Shown here: positions 25,116-35,659 of the stretch, piece after piece
Layout: every line of letters begins with the position of its first letter
Numbering within the stretch: position 1 is the first letter of the stretch
Assembly: GCA_030620095.1 (NCBI GenBank)
Contig: JAUTXW010002173.1
Span: 124,001-188,000 of the forward strand
Direction of reading: 5' to 3'
Source: Kuschelorhynchus macadamiae
Taxonomy: Eukaryota; Arthropoda; Insecta; Coleoptera; Curculionidae
DNA length: 64,000 nucleotides
Program-made: the position numbers and the translations under genes
Notes under the pieces: model-generated
What the model was told of the DNA's origin: nothing
The model's input: the letters and a program-made list of their open reading frames with translations, nothing else
Databases searched by the model: none

Positions 25116-25540
25116 ATGAATAATTTAAAGATTTACAATTTATGTAAGTTTTGTAAGAAGATTAACGATATCAAAATTAACCACAGAACATTGCCATGCC
25201 TAATAAAAGTAGTAGAAAAGGCCGCTGTCTACTCTTTCCAAAAAAGTCTCTTTGCGGATAGATTAATTAAGAATCTTCTTTCTTGGACGGATTATCCCGA
25301 AGTAAGCAGAACAAAATAGTGTTCAAATATTATATCTACTTCCTGAAACATAAACATTTATGGGAATCTGATGAGTTGTATACACCTGAAGCACCTCCTT
25401 ACTCCCCATTAAGAAAGCAAGAACTAATGCAAGTATTTAAGAAATATTTTGATGCCTTAGCTGCTAGATTAGAATAATTCGTTGTTTATCTAAAGTAAAT
25501 ATGTAATATATTGAAAACTCAAACTTTGGAATAAAATATC
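25116..25540 (+). pseudogene. Unidentified coding remnant with 3'-UTR-like tail
   Basis: Two overlapping frames look like one protein broken by a single shift near 25300. The first has LPCLIKVVEKAAVYSFQK and LFADRLIKNLLSWTDYPEV. The second has YYIYFLKHKHLWESDELYTP and PLRKQELMQVFKKYFDALAA, then a stop at 25475. The composition, with charged helical segments, is protein-like, unlike random AT-rich frames here. An AATAAA signal follows at about 25530. It could be a retrocopy or the terminal exon of a host gene. 'GAAGTAAG' at 25299 could also be a splice donor. I do not recognise the protein. Confidence 0.4.
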
Positions 25541-26324
25541 TAAACAATAATGCAATAATGTAAATTTTCTGTCTTATCACATGACATATTATGCCAAAAA
25601 GATTATCCAGTGTAATCACCTCCAGCTTACCCCGGAGGCAAAAAATTTCCGGAAATCCAATTCGTTGCTATGGTAACGTTAGGAAATAGAGGCATTTGAT
25701 TGGTTATAAAGTACAGATGTGAAATTTTCACAATAATATCTGTCAAATTTTCTGTTTAATAATTCAGTGTTTATATATTGGAATCTTGGAAACTATAAGA
25801 GTTACAGATTCGGTTAAATGAGGAAAGTTGTAAGGCATTATAAGACTAACTAGAAAACGGTTTTGAATAGAACTCTAGCTCTTTTAGTTCTTGAGATATT
25901 TTTGATAACTTGAAAAACTGCATTTTTTATTATGGCCATAATTTTTTTACTTTTTGAGCTATCATAATTCTGAAAACACTTTTCACAGTAGTTTTTTGTC
26001 AAGATACAAGGGCGCTATTAGATTTTTGATTCGACGTTTCGATATTTTTTAACCATCATCGGGCTTGTTTTTTCTTAAGGACACTGTATTGGATTTTTAC
26101 GTATTTCGAAAGAGTTTATTTTTTGCTTTCTAACGGTATACCACTTGTGTGCGAAAAAATTAGAACTAACTCCAAAAACTAAATGTTGTTTATTTTTTTC
26201 TTCAAATATGGCATTAAGGTAAGATTATTTTTTACCCCTGTCTAAGAACGCTATTAAATATTAATATTTTACTATAATCTACTAATTAATTAAAAAATCA
26301 CACTCTCTAATGGACCTTAAATTA

Positions 26325-27015
26325 AAGTTCAAAACTGAAATCCATTTTCATTAAGAAATTGCTGACATTTTTTGAAAACAGCATTAGTTACTCTTGAAAT
26401 TGTATTTCGGTTAATATTAGATAAAACGTTTCTAACTCCTTCTTCTAAAATCTCAACTATCTCAGGAGGTTCAAACTCGTAGACTTCAGTAGCTAGCCAA
26501 TTCCGTGGGCAACCGTTGGAAATTATACGGTCTCCAAAATGTTCATGCAAAAAGGTTGTCACCTCTCTCGTTCTGTGTGCAGGACAACCGGTTTATTCAA
26601 ACCAGACTCTCTCTGCCACCGGAACAGCTCGTCGAATTGCAGGAAGTATTTGATTTCGTAAAACTCCTGAAATTTGAAAATCACTAAACTTATTCTAATT
26701 GATTATATTTCTTATCGTAAATACCACAGTATATGTTAAAACCAAAGTCTCGATTTCTTGGATTTTCATTAACCCAGAAATTATGATTGTGATTGTTAAA
26801 TACCCCACAGTTACTGATATGTGACTCGTTGGACCAAATAATGTTCTATAGAAATTGGGATTTTCTTGGTACTTATCAATATACCAGTTTCAAAAATGAA
26901 GTCTCTCCTTAAATTAACGCTTGCCTCTAGACCTTGTACAATAGCCAGTTTATAAAGATGATATCTATTTTTTTCGAAAGCGTAGAAGGGCCACAATTTT
27001 TTTATTTTAATTTTT
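26325..27015 (-). pseudogene. Tc1/mariner (DUF4817-type) transposase, C-terminal two thirds
   Basis: Reading leftward on the minus strand, KLAIVQGLEASVN leads to NPNFYRT. A shifted frame reads IIWSNESHISNCGVFNNHNH, the first catalytic block (usually WSDE), here with Asp read as Asn. After further stops, TFLHEHFGDRIISNGCPRNW is followed by the C-terminal CQQFLNENGFQF. The conserved SPDLTPLDFFLWG block is missing or replaced, because GCPRNWLATEVYEFEPPEIV joins directly to the tail: a small internal deletion. Non-functional. Confidence 0.7.
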
Positions 27016-27479
27016 ATAACAAATTTCGACTTCTAACTCGGAATTCTGACTTCAATCTTGGAATTCCGACTTCTATCTCGAAATTCTGACTTTTATCTCG
27101 GAATTTCGACTTCTATCTTGGAATTCCGATTAAGTTTAAAATACTGCAGAACATGATGTTCATGCATATTTGTTCCAACAATATTTTTTATCGTTACTTT
27201 GGTTTATTACCTTTCGATTCATGCCAGACTTTGTTGCCAAGAAGTGCCAAAATTTGAAGTAAATATGTTTTCCAGAAACTATGTCAATACGAAGATATGA
27301 CATGTTTACCATCTGGTGCGGGCAAAAATTGCTGGACAACAAGAACGTTTCCGTTTGGAATTTTGTTTTGGACAGGCTTAAGATGGACTAATCTCGAGAT
27401 GTTAAATATAATTTAATTAAACAATTGATGAATTCCTTCAATAGTTCTGTCGCTAAAATGTGGAAAAACAGTACCTAAT

Positions 27480-28060
27480 CGCACTCAAACAGTATTTGCT
27501 TATAGACATCGTGACCGGCTGAATGAATCTATCGAGTTTTTCATAGCAGATGTACAAGAACTAGGTACTAGTAAAGCTAGGCCCTCTAAATCTTTCAAGA
27601 TCTTGGCGACCAACGCAAAAAACAGAAGATAATGCCATTATTAGAAAGTTCTTCTACTGAGCAACTATCATTCGCAACTCGAAAAAGTCTTGAGTTGTCA
27701 GGCCTTAAAAATGCATCTAAAATAGTTCAGGAAGTGTCAGAACATTCACCAGACAGAGCTACCAAAATCAAAAAAGCAATTAGTCATCAAAAATATAAGC
27801 CTATTAAGTATTCCCCAGAAAAAGCATTTGCCCTTTACGTTGATGGGCGATTCCCAAAAAAATTCTACATTTTAATGCAGCAAGGCATGCCAACATTTAC
27901 CCTAATTATAATATTCTTCTGAGTGGTAAAAAAAATGTTTTCCAATCGAAGATTCTATTTTAATCACAGATATATTCGCCAAAATCAATTTGCAAGAACT
28001 GGTCAATAATACTGCTCAAAGAATTGTTGAGTCGCAAAAAGTTGTTATTTTACTTTTCCA
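27480..28060 (+). pseudogene. Transib-like transposase N-terminal fragment, nested
   Basis: The frame before 27630 reads FAYRHRDRLNESIEFF and RPSKSFKILATNAKNRR. The next (27632-27922) reads STEQLSFATRKSLELSG, EHSPDRATKIKK and SPEKAFALYVDGRF. After another shift it reads ILITDIFAKINLQEL and NTAQRIVESQKVV. Order and motifs match the minus-strand copy at 5.6-6.2 kb (GRPLKPFDELSHKTKKR, IAELSFATQLS). The C-terminal half is absent. It lies inside the mariner-type composite on the opposite strand. Confidence 0.55.
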
Positions 28061-28299
28061 TTAAATCCTTCAAATAAATTCAATCTTCGGTATAAGCAGC
28101 AATTTAGAGACGAAAATGTAACTCTAGATAAAAAGTACCCATAGGTTTAGTTTTAGAGCAAAATGCCATAAGAGAATCATTCTGAGTATTCCGACGTGTG
28201 ATAAAATACTAAATTTCATAAAGAAATGTATATAGAAAAAGTTTTAGTTAACAATATCGTATAAAAAAACAACTATAAATGAACAATGAACAAATTATG

Positions 28300-28660
28300 C
28301 ATTTAAGTGATAGCGATCCCGTTCCATACAAATATACAAATTATGGTTCTTCTACTGAACTCTGCTATTGCTGCTCTTACCATAGTGGCGTCATTTCTTG
28401 TACTCACTGCCTGATGGTTGTTTCCAGGTGATCGACGTTTTGAAATGGACTGTGAAAATAAACTTTTTCTTTTAACAGTCCTCAAAGGAAAAAGTCCAAT
28501 GGCGTTAGGTCAGCAGACCTGTCTGGCCATGGAATTGCAAAATACCTTCTTATCCAGCAATCTGAAAAATTCCTTTGTAAAAAACTGGAAACTATCTATG
28601 TACTATGACATGAAGTTCCATCGTGTTGGTACCAAAGTGAACGCCTGATACCTAATGGCA
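28300..28660 (-). pseudogene. Second mariner (DUF4817-type) C-terminal fragment
   Basis: The minus-strand translation gives FAIPWPDRSADLTPLDFFL, the third-Asp block of the family, in one frame. It is followed in another by SISKRRSPGNN and AVSTRNDATMVRAAIAEFSR, the usual C-terminal helix region. It lies upstream, in coding sense, of the fragment at 26.3-27.0 kb but contains C-terminal sequence, so it is a separate insertion or a rearranged piece. Confidence 0.6.
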
Positions 28661-29224
28661 ATTTTTCAATAAATTGAAACAATTGAGTATGTAAAAAATT
28701 CAAGTAAGTTTGGCTTGTCAAATTTTCACGAAAGAAATACGAAAAAGAACACCTAATTAAATCTCTTGAAAACGTAAATAGGCGAATTTAGTTTGATCAT
28801 TTGTTTTCAAGGCCTGTTTGATTTTCTTCCATATTATTTCACTTCCATCCAGGTCAACTGGCTTTACTCCGCTGTATTTTTATTTATTAAAATAAAGACT
28901 AAAACAAATGCTTTAGTACCTAATTTTGTTTGCGGAAATGTCCTCAATGTGTTAGTGAAAATAGATTTCAGTTTGGACTTTAATTTAAGGTCTATTAGAT
29001 AGTGTAATTTTTTTAATAATTAGTACGTTTTAGTACCATATTAGTGTCTAATTTGTACTTTAAAAACATTTAGTTTTTTGGGTTAGTCCTAATTAAAATT
29101 TTCAAAATTATCTCAAAAACTAAAAGATCTAGAGTTCTATTCAAAACAGTAATGACACCCTACAATTTTCCCCATTTAACCGAATATGTGACTCTTATAG
29201 TTTCTAAGATCCCAATACATGGAA

Positions 29225-29900
29225 GACCAAAATGGTCCACACCGTATGTATTTATGGTTTGTAATTTTTAGACAATTATAGTTTACAATTAAAATTATAG
29301 AATTAATAAAAAGTGACTAAGCAGTACATAGTTTTTGTGTGATTACTCAACATTTCGAGGTCAAACCGTATCTAATCCACACAGCAAGGGTACACATCAA
29401 AATCCTCGGATCCGAGCTTATCGCGTATTTATTTTTCCGGGAGTTAAAAGTGACATTAAACTTTTGGCGAACGATCCTTATCCCCCCATTTTATTTTGAT
29501 TCTTATTTTATTTGGTGGAAGAAGTACAATATAGAGCAGTAAAGGGTCTAAGGAAATGGCGGAATGTTCCTGATACGGCCGTCATTAAATGACCATTGGG
29601 ACGTAATCGTGTTATACGCTATTGTAGTTTTATTGCTACAAAGGATACTAAGTATGTCCTTTCGAATAGCCTTAGTCCCCAGGGCGGTCGGAAAGTTTTT
29701 TGCGTGTTTGGATTGCGAATTGTAAATTGTCACACTTTAGAATAAAGTTTCGAAATGTCCATTGACGTATACGTCTAAACTATAGTTCAATTGAAATTAA
29801 TTGGTATTACATATGAAAAAAAATCGATTTCTTAAAATTTTCATGCCATTCTTATTTTAGAAAATCGTAAATTTCCTTCACCCGGAACTTCTATCGTTAT
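29225..29900. other. No recognisable gene
   Basis: Two ~60-67-codon frames of opposite strand, unlike any family I know. Otherwise plain sequence. Confidence 0.4.
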
Positions 29901-29909
29901 GATTATTTC

Positions 29910-30110
29910 CTTTTTTTAGGGATTATGAAGTGTGTCTCCATTTAATTCCGCACATAGTCATTTAGTAACACATATATACTGTTTTTTCAAACATTTTTAT
30001 TGGGTACTATTTTGTTCCCTCGTATTAGATTCGTACCAAAATTTTACCTATTTATCTCTATATCACGTCTAAATTGCATGTTTTTCGAAAAAAAAAGAAA
30101 AAAAAAACAA
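29910..30110 (-). repeat. Dispersed repeat A, fragment
   Basis: It matches the 3.4-kb copy: 'tttattgggtactattttgt', 'gattcgtaccaaaattttac' and 'tctctatatcac'. Only the terminal module is present. Confidence 0.7.
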
Positions 30111-30158
30111 AAGCCGCATTTTTCGAGGGGCAGATAACTCCTGTAAGTTTGTATACAA

Positions 30159-31587
30159 CAGTGGCGGCTCGTGGTGAATTATATTGGGAGGTCAATAACA
30201 AATTTAAAAATAGCCATACTTAAAATAAAAATAAATAACTTATGTGTAAATTGAGCATTAAATTCTCTTGAAGGTCAGGTCTACTCTTCGTTCTTTAGAA
30301 TTGGAAACATGCTGAATGACACGTTCATTAAAATTGCTCGCACATTCCTTCTATAAACGATTTCTCGATACTTAACATTGCTAAAGTGAGTGCTAGCTTG
30401 ACCCAACTCCTCAACAAAATTTATAAGCCCTCGAAAAATATGTTACATAATCTATAATTTTGTTTAAAATATAATGATTTTTAGATACATGTTCATTAAA
30501 ATCTCTAAGGGATTTTCTATAAGATGTGTCTAGCTGAGTGCGAATATCAACATTTCCGACCGTAGCATAGTTTACCGAACATTTCATGTGATCTGCAGAA
30601 AACGCATGTTTTTTTCTTTTTTCTTTCAAGTGTTTTAAGTTTTTAACACCGGTTTTGCACCATAATAAGTCCGACGAGTCCTTAGAAAACAACAAACAAA
30701 CAACAGTAAAATGAGTTGGAGACTTCACAACCACATATCGAGTTAGCTAAATCGTACATACTTTTGCGAAAGTTTCTATGAACCTCTTTATTTTTGTCTT
30801 TATTAGTTTGTCGTATACTAAGTTCTGGCAAATTGCGACCACTTACCTTGAATTCGGTTATTTTCTCAAAATTAAGTTCGTTAGCACTCTTTAGTTGCTT
30901 AATTTTTTGCACTACCGACATTTTATTTCATCTATACATTCACAACTCAAACATAGACCAACTTGAAATTGGTTATTTTTGCAAAATTAAGTTCGTAAGC
31001 ACTTTTTAGTTGATTATTTTTTTGCATTAGTCACTACCAACATTTAATTTCCTGTATATTTCCAACTCACACATGGATCATAGAAATAAAAAAAAATATA
31101 AAAACAGTATATAAATCAATTTTCATCGATTAAAAACGTCCGAAACAATATCGAGTTAGAATATCGACCGCGCGACCTCTGAGCAATTGAACTTCCGCAT
31201 GCCGACCCGATGCCGCGACTGATCGATCGAACTATAAGAAGAGATCGGCTGATGACCCAAATCGCGATTTCATATTCCATTTGCTATCACGTTCGGCGGC
31301 CGCTCGGTAGATGTGAAATCTTCGGGTACTTTCCTCAAGTTTTAAGGTAATTACGGCAATTCGGACTGCCCAGCCTAGCTTAGTATAGCGTATTTTATTA
31401 TGCATAAGGAACGCAACGAGACCATTCGAACCGCCGCGCGCGGCTAATAGTGTAGCGTATTTAATTTTTCCCAAGGTTCGCGTTTTATTACGACTATTAG
31501 GAAGGACGGTCAAACAAATAATAACAATTTTCTGAAATATTTTTGGGGGGTCATTGACCAAATTACTCTATGGAAACGCCGCCACTG
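30159..31587 (-). mobile_element. Short hAT (ZMYM1-like), internal-deletion copy 1, 1.43 kb
   Basis: The ends are CAGTGGCGGCTCGTGG (30159) and ...GCCGCCACTG (31587). The flanks GTATACAA (left) and GTACAATC (right) could be one target site with a 2-bp loss. Transcription would run leftward. The first ~80 codons of a transposase are kept (30921 downward) and most of the body is missing. A second copy with the same ends lies at 50330-51691. Confidence 0.82.
30411..30921 (-). pseudogene. Truncated hAT transposase N-terminus (TTF finger region)
   Basis: It starts MSVVQKIKQLKSANELNFEK, then LPELSIRQTNKDKN, SICGCEVSNSFYC, CLLFSKDSSDLLWCKTGVKN, HLKEKRKKHAFSADH and SYRKSLRDFNEHVSKNHYI. These belong to the N-terminal TTF zinc-finger part of ZMYM1-like hAT transposases. 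A frameshift separates the two frames near 30700. The catalytic and dimerisation parts are absent, so the copy could move only with help from another element. Confidence 0.75.
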
Positions 31588-32115
31588 GTACAATCTTCAA
31601 TACACATGCGATCTCCGAAAGATGTTGAACATTTTCAAATAGAAGGAGTATATAAAATTCCTTGCTCCTGTCGAAAAGTGTATGTAGGAGAAACAGGACA
31701 CTTATTATTCACTATACTTAAGGAATATGAAGGATGTATTAAAAAGAAAGAAATTTTTCAATCTGCTGTAGTTGAACACTAGTATACTACTGGCTATATT
31801 ATAAATGTAAAAGAAACCAAGGTTTTAGCGTCGGCTCCAGGATTTTATAAATGAATAATCAGAGAATCATTGAAATTTTCTAACATACAAAAAACTTTCT
31901 TACGGATGTGGGTTACGGTCTACATCACACGAGTCTCGGTTCGGCGAGCACCAGTTGGGTATAAAAGCCTCCCTGAATCTATCCGAGCTATTTCAGCATT
32001 TAGATCTTGTGGAGCAAAGTTCCCTGAAGATGCCTCGTGCAATCGAAGCCGAAACATCGCATACTAATTTCAGTTTGACACGGTCTAATTCCAAGAACCA
32101 AGATTTCTTAATAGT
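31588..32115 (+). pseudogene. Penelope-like element: GIY-YIG nuclease and 3' tail
   Basis: The frame after the hAT end reads MRSPKDVEHFQIE and GVYKIPCSCRKVYVGETGH, the N-terminal half of the PLE-type GIY-YIG endonuclease with its CxC motif. It continues past a stop (31781) with INVKETKVLASAPGFYK and then 3' tail sequence. The tail has 'CTGAAGATG', 'CGAAACATCGCATAC' and 'TCCAAGAACCAAGATTTCTT', features shared with the 8.0-kb tail fragment. Reverse transcriptase is absent. The tail lies immediately before the first pickpocket exon. Confidence 0.75.
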
Positions 32116-32136
32116 AAATTATAAAAACTTTTTCAG

Positions 32137-32379
32137 AGGATGGTGGCTGATAATATTTGTAATGTGTCTAACGTGTTGTGCCTACTTTATAACCATGGTT
32201 TATCAAAAATGGGAAAACAGTCCGGTAATTGTAAGTTTCGCCACGAAGGAGACCCCGATACATGAGATACCTTTTCCAGCCGTTACAATTTGTCCTCAGA
32301 CCAAAGCTATCAAGGAATATTATAATCATTCAAAACTGGTCACTATGTTACTTAATAACGAAACTTTGACACAAGAAGA
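32137..32379 (+). CDS. Pickpocket (DEG/ENaC sodium channel), exon a: TM1 and start of extracellular domain
   Basis: The exon encodes the first transmembrane helix (WWLIIFVMCLTCCAYFITMV), then YQKWENSPVIVSFATKETP and EIPFPAVTICPQTK, the diagnostic start of the pickpocket extracellular domain, ending KLVTMLLNNETLTQEE. The acceptor is 'aactttttcag' (32126-32136) and the donor is GTAAGT at 32380. The exon leaves a codon split after two bases (GA), completed by G of exon b. These channels are trimeric amiloride-sensitive cation channels in the plasma membrane, used in mechanosensation, chemosensation or salt/water sensing. A Met at 31955 upstream lies in PLE sequence and is not the start. The cytoplasmic N-terminal exon was not found. 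The subfamily is not determined. Confidence 0.88.
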
Positions 32380-32613
32380 GTAAGTTTTTCTAGTATCCTA
32401 ATATGTCATCATTTATCTACGATCATGCTATGACGACTACAATAGCCGCATCTGCAAGCCAAACGCCTGGACCGATTATGATCAGTGAAATGTTCCCGCG
32501 AGTGTTGTTAAAAAAAATTAAATGATGGAAGTAGTTGGCCATTTTGTCCAATATAAAAATAAAATATTTTATTATTCATCACAGGTATCAAATCAAAAAG
32601 TTCATTAAGACAA

Positions 32614-32615
<2 letters not shown>

Positions 32616-32668
<53 letters not shown>
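32616..32668. repeat. (AT)n microsatellite in intron
   Basis: A dinucleotide run inside the pickpocket intron. A similar tract follows at 32841-32891, with a PLE-tail-like sequence between the two. Confidence 0.9.
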
Positions 32669-32669
<1 letters not shown>

Positions 32670-32689
32670 AGAGAGAATTTTTATTTAAT

Positions 32690-32838
32690 CACAACACAAC
32701 ATGTAAATTACTTTTCCAAGAGATCAAGCAAACTAAAATAAAGTCTTGACGTAAGCTCAACACAGTGAGCGAAACGTTGACTTGATATGAAAAATTGTGT
32801 TTTACTATTAACCTAGGCCGAAGAAAATAAGGTTACCA
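32690..32838 (+). repeat. PLE-tail-like segment with hairpin, between two (AT)n tracts
   Basis: It contains GCTC-aacacagt-GAGC followed by GAAACGTTGAC (32752-32778), the stem II plus GAAA arrangement of PLE hammerhead-like ends, then 'aacctaggccgaagaaaata'. The preceding core reads CTTGACGTAA rather than CUGANGA, so it looks like a degenerate hammerhead. No coding part remains. Confidence 0.45.
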
Positions 32839-32853
32839 AATATATATATATAT

Positions 32854-32893
<40 letters not shown>

Positions 32894-33137
32894 ACTAAAA
32901 ATCTATTATGCCTTAACATTATATGCATATATGTTTTGTCATGGGGGAGGGCTGCAGCCCCATAGCTCAACCCCTGATTGTGCCACTGCTATATATAGTA
33001 TGTTATGTATAGAAAAAATTAATTATTTCCTTCTGCAAAAAAAAAATCGGGAAAATCCTGGCACACATTTTTTGAACCAATATTTTTATTATATAGATCG
33101 ACTCATGACTCATGATGTAGATATGACGTCATCGACT

Positions 33138-34270
33138 TTTTTTTTTAAATAGAAATCCCTATATTTTATTCCAGGTTAGTAATCTCCGAGAAAAGATGGT
33201 TTCAAAACATAAAATAATTATGGTCTTAAATGAATAGTTTCGTAATCACAGGGGAATTAAAAAAAATATATATAGCAATCGTTTTACTTTAACATTTAAA
33301 AACCTAAAAGATAAACAAATTATTTAATTAGTAATTTTATTTTTCAAATCTTCAAAATTGTCTGGTCTTGTTTTATAAATAACAATTTTGATTTTTGAAG
33401 TGACCCCCAAGAAAAAGTCCAAGTCCAAGTCGGCGGACCTTGGAGGCCATTCAATAGGTCCACGTTTTCTGATACATTATTTCTAATAGGGTATAGGTTA
33501 ACTAGTGTAGGTAGCAGGAATAAGAAATTCTTGAAGGAAATGAAGATAATTTTGTCCGTTAACATTTTCGTCAAAAAAATAAGTCTCGATAACTTTATTT
33601 CTGATTATACCCAGTCAAACGTTAAGTTTTGAAGATATTGAACATGATGTTCACGCATCCACCTAGGATTTTCTTTAGCCCATTATCTACAGTTTTGCCA
33701 ATTTAATTTACCATTCAATTTAAAAGTAGATTTCCATACAGGTTGACTCATGTAGTATATATACCGCCCACGAGGTTTTTTTAAAATAGAAATCCGTATC
33801 CCGATCTCCAAGAAAAGTTGGTTTGAAAACATGAATGACAATACTCCAAGCGATAAGTGGACTGTTGTTGAAATCCTCTTAGAAAATATTCCTGCAATCT
33901 GTCGGTATTCTATTTTTTAAAATCTTCAATATTGTCAGGTCTCGTTTAATAAACAATATTTTTCAAGTGACTCCCAAGAAAAAGTCCAATAGGGCCACGT
34001 TTTCTAATACATTATTTCTAATAGGATATAAGGTAACTAGTGTAGGAAGAAGGAATAAGAAATTCTTAAACGAAATGAAGATGATTTTGTCCGTTAACAT
34101 TTTCGTCAAAAAAATAAGTCCCGATAACTTTATTTCTGATTATACCTAGTCAAACATTAAGTTTTGAAGATATTGAACATGATGTTCACGCATCCACCTA
34201 GGATTTTCTTCAGCCCATTATCTACAGTTTTGTGAATTTAATTTACCATTCAATTTTAAGGTAGATTTTT
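33138..34270 (-). pseudogene. Mariner (DUF4817-type) C-terminal part, duplicated in tandem
   Basis: On the minus strand each copy reads FFDENVNGQNYLHFLQEF-like sequence, then a block with WPPRSADLD and DFFLGVTSK followed by IYKTRPDNFEDLKNK, the third-Asp region and C-terminal helix. Copy 1 is 33138-33740 and copy 2 about 33776-34265; the shared segment GTCCGTTAACATTTTCG recurs at 33554 and 34089, 535 bp apart. Copy 2 lacks part of the SPD block. Both are frameshifted. The N-terminal part of the same element probably lies at 34.8-35.1 kb. Confidence 0.7.
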
Positions 34271-34299
34271 TTAGATAATTGAGACTTCCCTCGTAAAAA

Positions 34300-34345
34300 C
34301 AAAGTATTGTAATCGTGAAAAATCACCCTCCAAGGTTTTTGAGGA
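34300..34345 (+). repeat. Dispersed repeat A, short head fragment
   Basis: 'GTATTGTAATCGTGAAAAAT' plus 'caccctccaaggttttt' match the head of the 9.3-kb copy. It lies within the mariner remnant. Confidence 0.65.
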
Positions 34346-34829
34346 TCTTTGCGTTTTCGCATGTTATTCGATCTGAAGAAAAGATTATTAAGTCTGTTTT
34401 TAAAAAGTTTAAAACTAGACCACTTAAATCAAAGCAGCTTTGCATCTCCCTGACACAAATACTCGCCCTCCTAGAAAAGTCAGACATATGGTTTCGGTAT
34501 CAAAGATCCACAACAGATCTTCTAGCTTTCGTCATCCACAACTAAAGAAAATTGGGAATTAGGCTTTACAGGAAGCTTCCTTCGTTATACATCCATCATG
34601 AACAAACTTTCCTTTTATAAATAATTATTTAAAAAAACATTACACTAGTATATAGGAAAAGAAACCTCAAAACTTACTAAAAGAAGTGACACTTTATGTA
34701 GCTACCCGTATGAAGCAAATAGAATATAAAACATTTACTGTCCTTAAAATTTCAATATATTTTGCAGAAGTTAAATTTTCGTCATAAATGTATATTGAAA
34801 ATTGCCTATCCATCAGCAAAGAAATTAAA

Positions 34830-35110
34830 TTAGAACTAAATTTTTATTGGTAACCTTTTTTCTTTTATTTTCTGCAGTCCAAAAATATTTTGACGGTTAG
34901 ACTTCTTCGCGTGAGAATTTTGCTTCATCAGTCCAAATAATTCTTTTCAGAAAATCTGAATCCTCCTGTTTACGAATTAATAACATTTCGCAAATATCTC
35001 ACGTTTTGGAGGATCATCTGGTTGTAAAACTTGCAATATAATTAGTTTGTCAATCATTTTTGGCACTTGTTATTGAAACATAAGAATAGACATGAAAATA
35101 CGCCAAAACG
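34830..35110 (-). pseudogene. Mariner (DUF4817-type) central fragment with first catalytic block
   Basis: Mixed-frame minus-strand reading gives LQPDDPP.REIF, then QEDSDFLKRIIWTDEAKFSREEV-like sequence spread over two frames (the ELFGLMKQNSHAKKS frame is shifted), and NRQNI. This is the region around the first catalytic Asp. With 33138-34270 it makes one minus-strand element whose C-terminal part is duplicated. Confidence 0.55.
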
Positions 35111-35465
35111 TTAATTTAATTATGTTCGTTTTCAGTAATAGAGCGAAATTGAATTCTTGGAGCCTGTATAATTCCGAAAATTAAAAAGTTACCCTCAATT
35201 CTGAGAAATTTCCTTTGGTTCATTGGCGGCAAATTCTGAAAAAGAGCATTCTTCTGCAGATTCTTGCAACAATTCTTTGACACTCGCCGTGAATATAAAA
35301 CAAATTTTAAATATCCGCATTTGAATAACTATTATTCTCCATTTTCGCTAACTTAATTTGACATAAACTAAAAAGTGAGACATGTCATGCCACCATCGTT
35401 ACGGATTGCAGCTGTTACATCGTAGCACATGTATCGTTTTAATCTTGACTCACGTATTCAGTAAA

Positions 35466-35650
35466 AAAGGTTTAAGAGTTAGACCAGTTCTAATTGCCAT
35501 GACAATTGAAACTGTTAGTTCTCCAGTTGAGTCTTGCGCATGTCACTCTCATTTTGTAATGTGACATTTACGACAAATTATTTGTCCATTTGTTGAAAAT
35601 GTCATCTTGAACCCATAACTGTCAAGTTAGACCTGGTCTAAATTTAAACC
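35466..35650. repeat. Dispersed repeat C, copy 1
   Basis: Shares 'aactgttagttctccag', a TGTCATTTTGT-like block, 'gtcaagttagacctggtcta' and 'aaattta aacctttttta' (spaced) with 40890-41080. Non-coding; class unknown. Confidence 0.6.
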
Positions 35651-35659
35651 TTTTTTACT

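Larger units (their letters stand above)
25779..29218. mobile_element. Composite mariner-type element bounded by ~130-bp inverted repeats
   Basis: The left repeat (25779-25915) has 'ggaatcttggaaactataag' and 'aatagaactctagctctttt'. The right repeat (about 29095-29218) is its reverse complement, with 'aaagatctagagttctattc' and 'ttatagtttctaagatccc'. Sequence just inside the left repeat ('cgacgtttcgatatt...catcatcgggcttg') parallels the inner terminal repeat of the mariner at 60.2 kb. Inside are two minus-strand mariner fragments and a plus-strand Transib-like fragment, so it looks like a host element with a nested insertion. Confidence 0.6.

Noticed and set aside
31955..32136. Met codon at 31955 as the pickpocket start
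   Set aside because: The open frame upstream of 32137 runs through PLE tail sequence and lacks pickpocket N-terminal motifs; a good splice acceptor ends at 32136.
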